Source: Sporosarcina ureae (GTDB taxonomy: Bacteria > Bacillota > Bacilli > Bacillales_A > Planococcaceae). From it: a DNA stretch of 64,000 nt. The stretch is taken from contig NZ_CP015348.1 of assembly GCF_002109325.1 (NCBI RefSeq), forward strand, positions 337,501 through 401,500, written 5' to 3'. Under the pieces are notes generated by a model. That model was not told where the DNA came from and made no database searches. It saw only the letters and a program-made list of their open reading frames with translations. Of this stretch, positions 24,405 through 33,733 are shown piece after piece; position 1 is the first letter of the stretch, and each line of letters starts with the position of its first letter. The position numbers and the translations under genes were made by a program.

Positions 24405-25658
24405 ATGGAAACTCAAAGTGTACAAGTAGAAGATATCTTAATTGCCAACCAGTTGCTGAAAGACATAGTTGCGCACACGCCTTTGCAGAAGAATGATCGT
24501 CTATCGGAAAAGTATGATTGCCACGTGTATATTAAGCGCGAAGATTTGCAGCATGTCCGTTCCTTTAAACTGCGCGGTGCGTATTATAAGATGAAACGCA
24601 TTGAAACAGAAGCTCGTAAAAAAGGAATTGTCTGTGCGAGTGCAGGAAACCATGCACAAGGCGTAGCATTCGCTTGTGCGAACCTGGACATTGACGGCAA
24701 AATCTTTATGCCACAAACGACTCCTAAACAGAAAGTTAATATGGTGAAAATGTTCGGACGCGATCGTATCGAAATCATTTTAGTCGGTGATACTTTCGAT
24801 GATTGTTTCGAAAGTGCAGTCGAATTAATGGAAAAAGAAAAGCGTATTTTCATTCATCCTTTCAATGATAAGGATATTATCGCGGGCCAAGGGACAGTGG
24901 CTGTCGAAATTATGAATGATATTGAAGAACCGATCGATTATGTCTTCGCAAGTATCGGCGGCGGTGGATTGATGTCTGGTATCAGCACGTACATCAAAAA
25001 CTTGTCGCCTCATACGAAAATGATTGGGGCAGAGCCAGCAGGCGCCGCTAGTATGAAAGCGTCGATTGATGCACAAAAGATCGTGCCGCTAGCCAATATC
25101 GATAAATTTGTCGATGGAGCAGCCGTGAAGTGTGTGGGCGAGCTTAATTATGAAATTTGCAATGAATATCTTGAAAACATCGTCAGTGTCCCTGAGGGGA
25201 AAGTATGTACCGCAATTCTTGATCTATACAATGAACACGCGATTATCGCGGAGCCAGCAGGCGCCCTTCCGATTGCAGCACTTGATTTTTATAAGAATGA
25301 AATCAAAGGCAAGTGCGTCGTTTGTGTAATCAGTGGCGGTAATAATGATATCGGACGAATGCAGGAGATTAAAGAGAAGTCGATGATTTATGAAGGCTTG
25401 TTGTATTATTTCTTGGTCGATTTCCCACAACGTGCAGGTGCATTGCGTCAGTTCCTTGATGGTGTGCTTGGGCCTGAGGATGATATTACGATGTTTGAGT
25501 ATACGAAGAAGAATAATAAAGAAAGCGGCCCCGGTCTTGTTGGAATTGAGATTAAGCGCAAAGAAGACTATAATGGGCTGATTGCACGAATGGAAAAGAA
25601 CGGCTTCCCTTATAAAGAAGTGAATAAGGATAGTACGTTGTTCGGATTATTGATTTAA
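24405..25658 (+). CDS. ilvA: threonine dehydratase (threonine ammonia-lyase)
   Basis: PLP enzyme converting threonine to 2-oxobutyrate, first step of isoleucine synthesis. About 417 aa with the catalytic domain (1-330) and one C-terminal ACT-like regulatory domain, the B. subtilis type. PLP lysine in RSFKLRGAYYK, phosphate loop SIGGGGLMSG and ISGGNNDIGRMQEIKEKS are clear. Three starts are possible: ATG 24405 (GAAGGTGA 6 bases upstream), ATG 24390, or GTG 24387. The strong GGAGG at 24371 actually points at an out-of-frame ATG (24380) that opens a 38-codon overlapping frame. A strong terminator follows. Confidence 0.93.
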   Translation: METQSVQVEDILIANQLLKDIVAHTPLQKNDRLSEKYDCHVYIKREDLQHVRSFKLRGAYYKMKRIETEARKKGIVCASAGNHAQGVAFACANLDIDGKIFMPQTTPKQKVNMVKMFGRDRIEIILVGDTFDDCFESAVELMEKEKRIFIHPFNDKDIIAGQGTVAVEIMNDIEEPIDYVFASIGGGGLMSGISTYIKNLSPHTKMIGAEPAGAASMKASIDAQKIVPLANIDKFVDGAAVKCVGELNYEICNEYLENIVSVPEGKVCTAILDLYNEHAIIAEPAGALPIAALDFYKNEIKGKCVVCVISGGNNDIGRMQEIKEKSMIYEGLLYYFLVDFPQRAGALRQFLDGVLGPEDDITMFEYTKKNNKESGPGLVGIEIKRKEDYNGLIARMEKNGFPYKEVNKDSTLFGLLI

Positions 25659-25665
25659 TAAAAGT

Positions 25666-25704
25666 ACTGCCGCAAGAGTCATATGACTTTTGCGGCAGTT
25701 TTTT
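25666..25704 (+). terminator. ilvA terminator
   Basis: ACTGCCGCAAGAGTCAT / ATGACTTTTGCGGCAGT forms a long stem followed by TTTTTT. Confidence 0.92.
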
Positions 25705-25739
25705 GTTAGGAGATAGCGTATGGGATAGTGGGAAGGCAC

Positions 25740-25785
25740 CGTTGATCTGTGTTCCAGGCGGACGCGTTTCTTAGAGGACCCGAAT
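25740..25785. repeat. truncated family A repeat
   Basis: GTTGATCTGTGTTCCAGGCGGACGCGTT matches the left end of the copy at 23205 closely and then breaks off. The rest of 25706-26052 holds no gene that I can support. Confidence 0.6.
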
Positions 25786-26052
25786 GACCATATACACTTA
25801 CAACGCCAGCTAAACTACTACCAAACTCCAATCTCCACCCAAGAAAACCACCTGCAAAAACCACAACCTAAGCCGCATAGTACGCTCCCATGCAACAAAA
25901 CGTAAATCACTCTCCCCATACAAACAAATGTGAAAGGTTTCTGAAATAAAAAAAATGGGTAAATACTTACTAAAATACACTTAAACTGCACATGCTATCT
26001 GTACATAAGAAGAAACTTTTTTATGAAACTGCAGAAAGGCGGTGACTCTGAA

Positions 26053-26595
26053 ATGGGCCCTAAACATAGTAAATTCAGTATATCGATTCTCTTCATCGTT
26101 CCCCTGCTCATCCTAGCCAGTCTCACGGTTCCCTACTTCACCACACTCAAAAACGGAACGGATATTTATCTTCAATCTGAAACCATCACCGAGCAAGACA
26201 CGAACGAAAACTATGTCATGTTGCGCTATGATGTGGAAAAAGTACCGAAAGAGCGCATGACTCCTAGTTTGATAACCGCTTTAATGAAACCAGATGATTT
26301 AGGTCAAACACGAGTGTTTGGCGTATTGGAACAAAAAGGAGATGTGCATCAAGTCATTTCATTGAGCAATAAAAAGCCTGCGGAAGGCGTGTATCTAATG
26401 GGATGGTTGGCGCAAACGACGGAACGAGAATACCGTCAGAACGACCATTATATCGTGAATTTCGGACTGGACCGCGTCTATGTTCCAAAATTCGGTCATC
26501 ATGTCTCAGCGGATAGTGTAAACGACCGGACGATGACTGCACATTTTAAAGTACTAGACGGAAATAGCATTTTACGTGAGTTCAAAACCAATTAA
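26053..26595 (+). CDS. GDYXXLXY-domain membrane-anchored protein
   Basis: About 180 aa with one N-terminal membrane helix (ISILFIVPLLILASLTV) and an extracytoplasmic domain. NENYVMLRYDVEKVP (about residues 54-68) and NDHYIVNFGLDRVYVPKF (about 130-147) match the duplicated GDYVxLxY pattern of the GDYXXLXY family, which is often found with DUF2157/DUF4401 membrane proteins. No such partner is present. ATG 26053 with GGCGGTG upstream is preferred; ATG 26023 would add ten residues. Confidence 0.75.
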   Translation: MGPKHSKFSISILFIVPLLILASLTVPYFTTLKNGTDIYLQSETITEQDTNENYVMLRYDVEKVPKERMTPSLITALMKPDDLGQTRVFGVLEQKGDVHQVISLSNKKPAEGVYLMGWLAQTTEREYRQNDHYIVNFGLDRVYVPKFGHHVSADSVNDRTMTAHFKVLDGNSILREFKTN

Positions 26596-26598
26596 AAG

Positions 26599-26643
26599 AA
26601 GCAAAAGGGATGAGTCGAACTCTTCCCTTTTGCTTCTTTTTTT
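26599..26643. terminator. bidirectional terminator
   Basis: AGAAGCAAAAGGGA / TCCCTTTTGCTTCT, 14 bp, with A run before and T run after; shared by the convergent genes. Confidence 0.9.
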
Positions 26644-26644
26644 A

Positions 26645-28063
26645 TTATAAGCCTAATGAAATATATTTTACTTCCAAGTATTCATCCATTCCTTGATGTC
26701 CGCCTTCGCGTCCAAGACCACTTTGTTTAAAGCCGCCAAATGGAGCTTGTGGAGCAGATGGTAAGCCGTCATTTAGACCCACGATACCATAATCTAACGC
26801 TTCGCAAATCTGAATACCTTTTGTGATATTCTCCGTGAAGACGTATGACGCTAGTCCAAATACTGTATCATTTGCACGCTTGATTACTTCCTCTTGTGTT
26901 TCAAACGTGGTAATTGGCAATACCGGGCCAAATGTCTCTTCTTGCATACAGAGCATGTCGTCTGTTACATCTTTTAAGACAGTCGGTTGGTAGAATAAGC
27001 CTTTAATGAGTTCACCGCCAGTAACAACTGTTGCCCCTTTAGATTTCGCATCTTGTACATGCTCATCCACTTTATCGATTGCATCTTGGTCAATTAACGG
27101 ACCAATTACGACGCCTTCTTCTTTGCCGTCGCCGACTTTCAATTTCTTCGTTTCCTCTGCAATGCGCTTTGTGAATTCTTCAACGATTGATGAATGAACA
27201 TAAATACGGTTGGCACAAACACATGTTTGTCCTGCATTACGGAATTTCGCTGCGATAACGCCATCTACTGCTTTATCCAGATCCGCGTCCGCCATAATAA
27301 TCGCCGGTGCCTGCCCACCGAGTTCCAATGAAATCTTCTTCATCGTATCGGCTGCACCTTTCATCAATGTCTTACCGATTTCAGTAGATCCTGTAAACGT
27401 CAGCTTGCGCACACGACCGTCTTCTTGCCACGCTTCTGCAATTTCACTCGCACTGCCTGTTACGATATTAAGAACACCATCCGGAATACCTGCTTCTTGC
27501 GCTAGCTCTATTAAACGAATTGCAGTAAGCGGTGTCTGAGAAGCTGGCTTCATGACGACCGTACAGCCTGCTGCGAGAGCCGGAGCGACTTTACGCGCAA
27601 TCATAGCCGCTGGAAAGTTCCATGGCGTAATCGACGCGATTACACCTACTGGTTGCTTTTGCACGAACAATCGCTTATTCGATTGTGTAGCCGGAATGGT
27701 TTCACCATAAATCCGCTTACCCTCTTCAGCAAACCAGCTAATGTAACCATTCGAATAACGCATTTCGCCAAGCGCTTCGGCTAACGGCTTGCCTTGCTCA
27801 GTCGTCATAGTGTCGGCTACGCTTTCTTCATTTTCCTCAATCAACGCATGCCATTTCATTAAATAGGCGCTGCGCTCATATGCTGACAACGCTGCCCAGT
27901 CTGAAAACGCTGCAGAAGCGGCATCGACTGCTTGCGTAGCTTCTGCTTTGCCTCCTTTAGGCACTGCACCGATTGTCTCACCAGTTGAAGGATTTACTAC
28001 ATCGATTTTTTCTAACTCCTTACCGATCTGCTTACCATTAATGATCATTTCAGTTGTCTTCAT
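26645..28063 (-). CDS. gabD: succinate-semialdehyde dehydrogenase (aldehyde dehydrogenase family)
   Basis: NAD(P)-dependent aldehyde dehydrogenase, 472 aa, most like GabD, which oxidises succinate semialdehyde to succinate in GABA degradation. Visible motifs are the cofactor loop ITPWNFPAAMIARKVAPAL, FTGSTEIGK, the general-base LELGGQAPAI, the catalytic cysteine in FRNAGQTCVCANR, and EETFGPVLP. ATG 28063 has AAAGGAG upstream. No GABA transaminase is adjacent, so the substrate assignment rests on family resemblance; it may serve other semialdehydes. It follows tcdA by 14 bases on the same strand. Confidence 0.88.
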   Translation of the reverse strand: MKTTEMIINGKQIGKELEKIDVVNPSTGETIGAVPKGGKAEATQAVDAASAAFSDWAALSAYERSAYLMKWHALIEENEESVADTMTTEQGKPLAEALGEMRYSNGYISWFAEEGKRIYGETIPATQSNKRLFVQKQPVGVIASITPWNFPAAMIARKVAPALAAGCTVVMKPASQTPLTAIRLIELAQEAGIPDGVLNIVTGSASEIAEAWQEDGRVRKLTFTGSTEIGKTLMKGAADTMKKISLELGGQAPAIIMADADLDKAVDGVIAAKFRNAGQTCVCANRIYVHSSIVEEFTKRIAEETKKLKVGDGKEEGVVIGPLIDQDAIDKVDEHVQDAKSKGATVVTGGELIKGLFYQPTVLKDVTDDMLCMQEETFGPVLPITTFETQEEVIKRANDTVFGLASYVFTENITKGIQICEALDYGIVGLNDGLPSAPQAPFGGFKQSGLGREGGHQGMDEYLEVKYISLGL

Positions 28064-28077
28064 ATTCGATCTCTCCT

Positions 28078-28845
28078 TTATTTGGCATCATTGACACGTT
28101 CTACTGGAATATCTGCCACTATATCATTTAATACCCAACTGGCGAGAATTAAACCAGCCACAGACGGACAAAATGCATTGGAAGCTGGAGGCATTTGTGC
28201 TTTTCGAATGGATGCATCCGCTTTTCCGACCGTTTCAAGGACGTCTTCACGCACGACAATCGGACTTTCATCAGAAAATACGACCGGCACACCTTTTGGA
28301 ATACCAAGTTTGCGCAAACGAAGACGCATTACTTTCGCGAGTGGATCAGTATGCGTTTTCGAAATATCCGCAATTTGGAATCGCGTCGGATCCGTTTTAT
28401 TCGCAGCACCCATACTCGAAATCACTTTCACGCCGCGTTCAAGACATTGCTGGATCAAATGAATTTTATAGCTAATCGTATCCGATGCATCGATAACATA
28501 ATCGGGTTTATATGAGAAAAATTCTTCCGCTGTTTCATCTGTGTAAAACATATGTAGATCGATCACTTCACACTCGGCGTTAATATCCAAGATACGTTCT
28601 TTCATGACTTCCGACTTCGAACGCCCGACAGTAGACAAATAGGCGACCAGTTGACGATTGATATTGGTAACGTCGATCGTATCTTTATCTACCAAGATAA
28701 TTCGTCCAACACCTGTGCGCGCGCATGCTTCGGCAGCAAATGAACCGACTCCCCCCACACCTAGAATGGCCACAGTCTTGCCTTTCATTCGCTCCACGCC
28801 TTCTGTACCGATTGACAATTCATTTCTTGAAAATTGATGTAACAT
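28078..28845 (-). CDS. tcdA: tRNA threonylcarbamoyladenosine dehydratase
   Basis: E1-like (ThiF/MoeB fold) enzyme that uses ATP to cyclise t6A37 of tRNA to ct6A. 255 aa. The nucleotide-binding loop GVGGVGSFAAEACARTGVG and the following VDKDTIDVTNINRQ (adenylation Arg) are clear, as are VIDASD and the late C-terminal CPSVAGL. It is the homologue of B. subtilis YrvM and, as there, follows aspS with a 6S RNA gene between them. The cysteine persulfide motifs of true sulfur-carrier E1 enzymes are absent. Confidence 0.92.
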   Translation of the reverse strand: MLHQFSRNELSIGTEGVERMKGKTVAILGVGGVGSFAAEACARTGVGRIILVDKDTIDVTNINRQLVAYLSTVGRSKSEVMKERILDINAECEVIDLHMFYTDETAEEFFSYKPDYVIDASDTISYKIHLIQQCLERGVKVISSMGAANKTDPTRFQIADISKTHTDPLAKVMRLRLRKLGIPKGVPVVFSDESPIVVREDVLETVGKADASIRKAQMPPASNAFCPSVAGLILASWVLNDIVADIPVERVNDAK

Positions 28846-28934
28846 CTATACCGCATCCTTTATCGTAAATTGTATTATCTCTATCCTAAAACAGTCACCT
28901 GTATTCGCGCAACTAACTGAATTTTAGGCAATAA

Positions 28935-28965
28935 AAAACCTCCTCGCTTCCGCAAGAAGGTTGAA
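28935..28965 (-). terminator. 6S RNA terminator
   Basis: Minus strand AACCTTCTTGC-GGAA-GCGAGGAGGTT then TTTTTTATT. Confidence 0.85.
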
Positions 28966-28980
28966 AGTTTAAAGTTAAGT

Positions 28981-29164
28981 AAAATCCCGACTGTGCCGTC
29001 TTTGAATATCGCTTTGAACCCGCTAATAGCAGGTGGGTGTCCTGTATAACTCTTTTGGCGTCCCGATTAAAGGCATGTCATCCAAGCTATAACGTTGAAC
29101 TCCCGACGATAAGATGTTGGGTCAAAACTAATTTACAAATGACGAACACTTCAGGATTTCTACT
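28981..29164 (-). ncRNA. ssrS: 6S RNA (6S-1/BsrA type)
   Basis: A gene-free stretch between aspS and tcdA, the position of bsrA in B. subtilis. The RNA starts near 29164, 7 bases after a good promoter. Its ends pair (AAATCCTGAAGTG near the 5' end with CACAGTCGGGATTT at the 3' end, interrupted by bulges), the middle holds a large mostly unpaired bubble, and the apical part contains GGACACCCACCTGC...GCGGGTTC. Its length (about 180 nt) and strong terminator fit 6S RNA, which binds SigA-RNA polymerase as an open-promoter mimic. Confidence 0.75.
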
Positions 29165-29170
29165 AACTTC

Positions 29171-29199
29171 ATCTTATCACACACGTTTTTATAATTCAA
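29171..29199 (-). promoter_or_regulatory. SigA promoter of 6S RNA
   Basis: Minus strand TTGAAT (29194-29199), 17-base spacer, TGATAAGAT extended -10 (29171-29176). Confidence 0.75.
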
Positions 29200-29236
29200 T
29201 CAATTTGTATAAAGTGTTCTGAAAATAGTTAGATAC

Positions 29237-31006
29237 TCACTTTTTTACTGGTTCAGCGACTACTTTAATCCCGAGTTCTTTCAGCTGGGCGTCATCTACA
29301 GAACTTGGTGCTTCTGTCAATAGATCGCTCGCACTAGCTGTTTTAGGGAATGCGATGGTGTCACGTAAGTTGGTAGATCCTGCAAGCAACATCACGATAC
29401 GGTCAAGACCGAACGCAATTCCGCCGTGTGGAGGTGTCCCGTATTCGAACGCATCCAACAAGAATCCGAACTGCTCGCGCGCTTGCTCATCGGTAAAGCC
29501 AAGTGCTTTGAACATCGCTTCTTGTACGTCACGCTGATAAATACGCAATGATCCGCCACCAAGCTCATAGCCGTTCAATACTAAGTCATACGCTTGTGCT
29601 TTTACAGTTTCCGGGCTCGTCTTCAATTCTTCTACGTCAGCAGGCATCGTGAATGGGTGATGTGCTGCGTAGTAACGGCCATCTTCCTCGTCGTACTCGA
29701 ATAACGGCCAATCCGTTACCCATAGGAAGTTGTATTGAGACTGATCGATTAAGTTCAATTCTTTTCCTAACTTTAGACGCAATGCGCCAAGTGAATCGGC
29801 TACAACTGACTTCTTGTCAGCTCCGAACAAGAATAAATCTCCAGGTTCTCCGTCGCCAGCCGCTTTCAATGCTTCGCCAATTTCACCATCGAAGAATTTC
29901 GCAATCGGACCGTTAAAGCCGTCTTCCGTCACTTTCAACCAAGCCATTCCTTTAGCGCCGTACACTTTTGCAAATTCGCCAAGTGCATCGATGTCTTTAC
30001 GGGAATACTTTTCTGCAGCACCCTTAACGTTGATCAACTTCACTTGTCCGCCTGCTTCTACTGCGCCTGCGAAAACTTTGAATGAAGAATCTTTAACAAT
30101 CTCCGAAACATCCGTTAATTCCATTCCGAAACGAGTGTCGGGCTTATCTGAACCGTAACGATCCATTGCTTCATCATATGGAAGGCGTTTAAATGGTGTT
30201 TCCACGTCTACTTGCTTAACGTCTTTCATCACTTTTTTGATCAAGCGTTCGTTAAGCTCCAAAATTTCTTCGATTGACATAAAGCTCATTTCCATATCGA
30301 TTTGCGTGAATTCCGGTTGACGGTCTGCACGTAAATCTTCATCGCGGAAACAACGAGCGATTTGGTAGTAACGGTCGAAACCAGACACCATCAATAACTG
30401 CTTGAATAACTGTGGTGACTGTGGCAATGCGTAGAACTCACCTTCGTGAACACGGCTTGGCACTAAATAGTCACGCGCGCCTTCAGGAGTTGATTTCGTT
30501 AGGATCGGTGTTTCTACTTCCAAGAATCCTTCATCATCCAAGAAATTACGAACCGTTTTCGTGATGTCCGAACGCATTTTGAACACTTTTGCAAGCTCAG
30601 GACGACGAAGATCGAGGTAACGATACTTCAGACGCGTTTCTTCGCCTACATCCGTTTCGTCTTCGATTGTAAATGGTGGGTTCTTCGCTTCGTTGATGAC
30701 TTTCACTTCAACCACTTGAACTTCGATTGCGCCTGTTGCGATGTTTTTGTTCTTTGTGCGTTCTTGACGTTCGATCACGAGGCCCGTTACTTCGATGACG
30801 TATTCGTTACGAAGTGTTTCAGCAATTTCTAGTGCTTCTTTGGAGATGTCCGGGTTGAATACCGTCTGGACGATACCTGCGCGGTCGCGGACGTCGATGA
30901 AGATCAGACCACCAAGGTCACGGCGCTTCTGCACCCAACCTTTAAGCGTGACTTCTTCTCCGATTTGTAGTTCTGATAAGTTCCCACAATAATGTGTGCG
31001 TTGCAT
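29237..31006 (-). CDS. aspS: aspartate--tRNA ligase
   Basis: Class II synthetase, 589 aa, bacterial type with an N-terminal OB anticodon domain (1-105), catalytic core and the GAD insertion (about 290-410). Motif 2 is visible as [23 protein letters not shown] and motif 3 as [18 protein letters not shown] 31006 follows AAGGG. In this genome hisS lies upstream on the same strand, separated by 467 bases with two repeat elements; whether the T-box-controlled hisS transcript reaches aspS through them is open. Confidence 0.97.
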   Translation of the reverse strand: MQRTHYCGNLSELQIGEEVTLKGWVQKRRDLGGLIFIDVRDRAGIVQTVFNPDISKEALEIAETLRNEYVIEVTGLVIERQERTKNKNIATGAIEVQVVEVKVINEAKNPPFTIEDETDVGEETRLKYRYLDLRRPELAKVFKMRSDITKTVRNFLDDEGFLEVETPILTKSTPEGARDYLVPSRVHEGEFYALPQSPQLFKQLLMVSGFDRYYQIARCFRDEDLRADRQPEFTQIDMEMSFMSIEEILELNERLIKKVMKDVKQVDVETPFKRLPYDEAMDRYGSDKPDTRFGMELTDVSEIVKDSSFKVFAGAVEAGGQVKLINVKGAAEKYSRKDIDALGEFAKVYGAKGMAWLKVTEDGFNGPIAKFFDGEIGEALKAAGDGEPGDLFLFGADKKSVVADSLGALRLKLGKELNLIDQSQYNFLWVTDWPLFEYDEEDGRYYAAHHPFTMPADVEELKTSPETVKAQAYDLVLNGYELGGGSLRIYQRDVQEAMFKALGFTDEQAREQFGFLLDAFEYGTPPHGGIAFGLDRIVMLLAGSTNLRDTIAFPKTASASDLLTEAPSSVDDAQLKELGIKVVAEPVKK

Positions 31007-31086
31007 AGTGCTACACTACCCTTCTGATGTTTGGATTGTATTTTGTAAATATTATTAAATATAGAGAGCTACATGGTGTTGAGCAT

Positions 31087-31216
31087 GGGATTTGCGCTTC
31101 AGAGGGGACGCTTTCCCGAGGGCCCGCGGTGAGCCAACCAGGTCGCTGCGCTTCCTTTGGTTGTCTCACCTGTCGGACTGATCCTCCGGGAGTCGCCCCT
31201 CTTACGCTCCAATCCT
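31087..31216. repeat. family A repeat, forward copy of inverted pair
   Basis: GC-rich element bounded by GGGATT and AATCC, with inner blocks GGGGACGCTTTCCCGAGGG, CGCGGTGAGCCAACC, GGTTGTCTCACC, ACTGATCCTCCGGGAGTCGCCCC. It pairs with the inverted copy at 31332. Confidence 0.8.
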
Positions 31217-31331
31217 ATGTGGAGACTATGATTAGTTAATGACATCACTGAAGTTCATAAGTGACTTAATGTACTTTTTAAATTTATTTAAATTCAAGAA
31301 CAGTAACGAAGTACTTCCCCCTCTAAAAGTA

Positions 31332-31456
31332 GGGATTGGAGTGCAGAGCGGCGACTCCCGCGGGAATAGCATGAGCCTTGAGACCCCGCAGAAGCGAAGC
31401 GCCGAGGAGGCTCAAGCCATGCCCGCAGGAAAGCGTCCGCTCGGAACGGAAATCCC
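31332..31456. repeat. family A repeat, inverted copy
   Basis: Begins GGGATTGGAG...GCGGCGACTCCCG and ends GGAAAGCGTCCGC...AAATCCCC, the reverse complement of the family A layout. 115 bases separate it from the forward copy; it ends 18 bases after the hisS stop. Confidence 0.8.
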
Positions 31457-31473
31457 CATGACGTTTCCTGCTC

Positions 31474-32736
31474 TTACTTCTTTAATTCCCCAATCAATTC
31501 ATCAACCGCAACCTTCTTCTGTTCTCCGTCTGCCATGTTCTTTAGCTGGACGACGTTTTCGTTCACTTCGTCCTCGCCTATGACGATGACGTGGTTCGCT
31601 TGCAAGCGGTCAGCGGACTTCATCTGGGCCTTCATCTTGCGGTCCATGTAGTCCATCTCGCTACGCAAGCCATTGTCGCGTAGTTTGCTGAGGATCTCGA
31701 AGCCTTTTTCGCGTGCTGCGTCGCCTAGTGTGACGAGGTAAACATCGAGTGACGGTTCGTCCGTGAAGGACTTTCCTTCTGCATCAAGCGCCAGCAAAAG
31801 TCGCTCGATGCTGAGGGCGAAGCCGATCCCGGGAGCAGGTGGGCCGCCGATTTCTTCAGCAAGCCCATTATAGCGTCCGCCACCACAAAGAGTCGTAATC
31901 GCACCGAAGCCTTTAGACGTGCTCATGATTTCGAATGCCGTGTGGTTGTAGTAGTCAAGTCCACGTACGAGATTCGGGTCGTATTCGTACTCGATGCCCG
32001 CGATGTTCAAGTAGTTTTTCACTTTCTCGAAATATGCGCTTGATTCTTCATTAAGATAATCAGCGAGTGACGGAGCTGTTGTCATCAATGGATGTTCTCT
32101 GTCCACTTTACAGTCGAGAATGCGCAATGGGTTTTTTTCCAGACGGTTTTGGCAGTCTGAACAGAATTCCTCAATGCGCGGACTGAAGTGTGCGATCAAC
32201 GCTTCACGGTGCGCGTCGCGTGATTCCTTGTCTCCAAGTGAATTCAACACGAGTTTGATGTCCGATAGACCGGTTTTTTTGTAAATGTTCATTGCCAATT
32301 CAATCACTTCTGCATCGATTGCTGGGTCCGCGCTACCGATTGCCTCTACGCCGAACTGGACGAATTGGCGATAACGGCCGGCTTGTTGGCGCTCATAGCG
32401 GAACATCGGACCTGTGTAATATAACTTCACGGGCTGATCTGCGTATCCAAACATTTTGTGTTCGACGAATGAACGAACGACAGGTGCTGTGCCTTCAGGG
32501 CGCAATGTCATCGAACGATCGCCTCTGTCCGTGAACGTGTACATTTCTTTTTGCACAATGTCTGTCGTATCTCCAACTGTGCGCTGGAATAATTCAGTTT
32601 GCTCAAAAATCGGTGTGCGGATTTCTTTGTAGTTGTAAACGTCGCAAATCGAACGTGCAATTTTTTCAACGCGTTGCCACTTCCAAGAAACGTCAGGAAG
32701 AATATCCTGTGTACCGCGGGGAACCTTAAAATTCAT
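31474..32736 (-). CDS. hisS: histidine--tRNA ligase
   Basis: Class II synthetase, 420 aa, cytosolic. Motif 2 [23 protein letters not shown], the histidine-binding [15 protein letters not shown] and motif 3 [15 protein letters not shown] are intact; the C-terminal anticodon domain runs from about residue 330. ATG 32736 follows AAAGGAG. A T-box leader precedes it, so expression should rise when tRNA-His is uncharged. The repeat pair lies directly downstream. Confidence 0.97.
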   Translation of the reverse strand: MNFKVPRGTQDILPDVSWKWQRVEKIARSICDVYNYKEIRTPIFEQTELFQRTVGDTTDIVQKEMYTFTDRGDRSMTLRPEGTAPVVRSFVEHKMFGYADQPVKLYYTGPMFRYERQQAGRYRQFVQFGVEAIGSADPAIDAEVIELAMNIYKKTGLSDIKLVLNSLGDKESRDAHREALIAHFSPRIEEFCSDCQNRLEKNPLRILDCKVDREHPLMTTAPSLADYLNEESSAYFEKVKNYLNIAGIEYEYDPNLVRGLDYYNHTAFEIMSTSKGFGAITTLCGGGRYNGLAEEIGGPPAPGIGFALSIERLLLALDAEGKSFTDEPSLDVYLVTLGDAAREKGFEILSKLRDNGLRSEMDYMDRKMKAQMKSADRLQANHVIVIGEDEVNENVVQLKNMADGEQKKVAVDELIGELKK

Positions 32737-32785
32737 AAGTAAAACTCCTTTCGATCATCTGATAACGGGTGAACTTCCAGAAAAC

Positions 32786-33043
32786 ACAAAAAAGCTCCCA
32801 TCCCTAATAAAACAGGGACGAGAGCTTGTAGCTTCCGCGGTTCCACCCAAATTGACACAATTGTGCCCACTCGAATCCGGATAACGGCCGGTTCCGTCCA
32901 TGCCTACTACTTTCAGCATGAATCCTCCGTGGTGTTGTTCGCTTTACGGTTCTGTCAGGGAATTTCAGCCAAGTTCCCCGTTCTCTTTCCAGCCTGTAGT
33001 AAAGGTATTTTCCACATCATCGGTGTATGAATTAATTCGATTA
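32786..33043 (-). promoter_or_regulatory. T-box riboswitch of hisS
   Basis: The conserved T-box sequence GGGTGGAACCGCGG (32835-32848, minus strand) is followed by a terminator AGCTCTCGTCCCT...AGGGATGGGAGCT with T run (32789-32825). About 170 nt of structured leader lie upstream, with a CAC triplet (32929-32934 region) in the expected specifier zone, fitting histidine. Rising uncharged tRNA would favour the antiterminator. Confidence 0.9.
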
Positions 33044-33049
33044 CTATCT

Positions 33050-33078
33050 ATGTTAGTCGCAACCGCCGATACTGTCAA
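33050..33078 (-). promoter_or_regulatory. SigA promoter of the hisS T-box transcript
   Basis: Minus strand TTGACA (33073-33078), 17-base spacer, TAACAT (33050-33055). Confidence 0.7.
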
Positions 33079-33119
33079 CTCGTTTGACGAATTATATGTG
33101 ATGGGGAGAATTAGCGAAT

Positions 33120-33255
33120 GCTCATACAAACTGTTCATCCGCTCTATTCGAACCCGTGAGTGCTCTATGAAACGTCGTGACCGCTCTATCGCGCCTGTTA
33201 TTCGCTCATAGAATTCAACCAAGCGCTCTATCACGCCACGCAACTGCTCATAGAC
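33120..33255. repeat. 21-nt phased intergenic array, copy 2
   Basis: Cores GCTCATA/GCTCTAT begin at 33120, 33141, 33162, 33183, 33204, 33225 and 33246, every step exactly 21 nt. The 14 bases between are unrelated. It lies between dtd and the hisS promoter. The period also gives a 7-residue pattern (IERxxxx / IEHSxxx) in one minus-strand frame, with no ribosome site. Confidence 0.9.
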
Positions 33256-33277
33256 TTATCACACGCACACCACCTCA

Positions 33278-33718
33278 TCACTTCGACTCAATCATCAACG
33301 TCACCGGACCATCATTCGTCAACTGCACGTCCATCATCGCACCGAACTGTCCCGTTTCGACGTGGAGTCCGTGACTACGCAGCTGTTCATTGAAGTATTC
33401 CCATAACGGTTCTGCTACGTCAGTTTTCGCTGCGTCAATAAAACTTGGACGACGGCCTTTTTGTACGTTGCCATACAAAGTAAACTGGGAAACCGATAAG
33501 ATCGCGCCATTGACTTCATTGATCGAACAATTCAATTTTCCTTCGTCGTCTTCGTAAATGCGCAAGCCCGCAATTTTATTCGCAATATAGTTGGCATCTT
33601 GTTCAGTATCATCATGCGTGATGCCAACAAGCAATACATAACCTATTGAAATGGCACCCGTAATTTCTCCGTCAACTGTTACAGAAGCATCTTTCGCACG
33701 CTGTAATAAGACTCGCAT
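33278..33718 (-). CDS. dtd: D-aminoacyl-tRNA deacylase
   Basis: Hydrolyses D-aminoacyl-tRNA (and Gly-tRNA-Ala), protecting translation. 146 aa. The two active-site signatures are present: [10 protein letters not shown] (about residues 73-82) and [12 protein letters not shown] at the C terminus, where the family has NxGPVT. ATG 33718 is 6 bases after AGGAGGT; the GTG six bases earlier is too close. It follows relA by 15 bases upstream-to-downstream on the same strand (relA then dtd), as in B. subtilis. Confidence 0.95.
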   Translation of the reverse strand: MRVLLQRAKDASVTVDGEITGAISIGYVLLVGITHDDTEQDANYIANKIAGLRIYEDDEGKLNCSINEVNGAILSVSQFTLYGNVQKGRRPSFIDAAKTDVAEPLWEYFNEQLRSHGLHVETGQFGAMMDVQLTNDGPVTLMIESK

Positions 33719-33733
33719 GTTCACACCTCCTGT

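Noticed and set aside
28082..28515. Three overlapping plus-strand frames of 100-126 codons
   Set aside because: Antisense to tcdA, no initiation signals.
32965..33243. Minus-strand frame encoding IER/IEHS heptad-like repeats
   Set aside because: It is the translation of the 21-nt array and overlaps the hisS promoter and T-box; no ribosome site.
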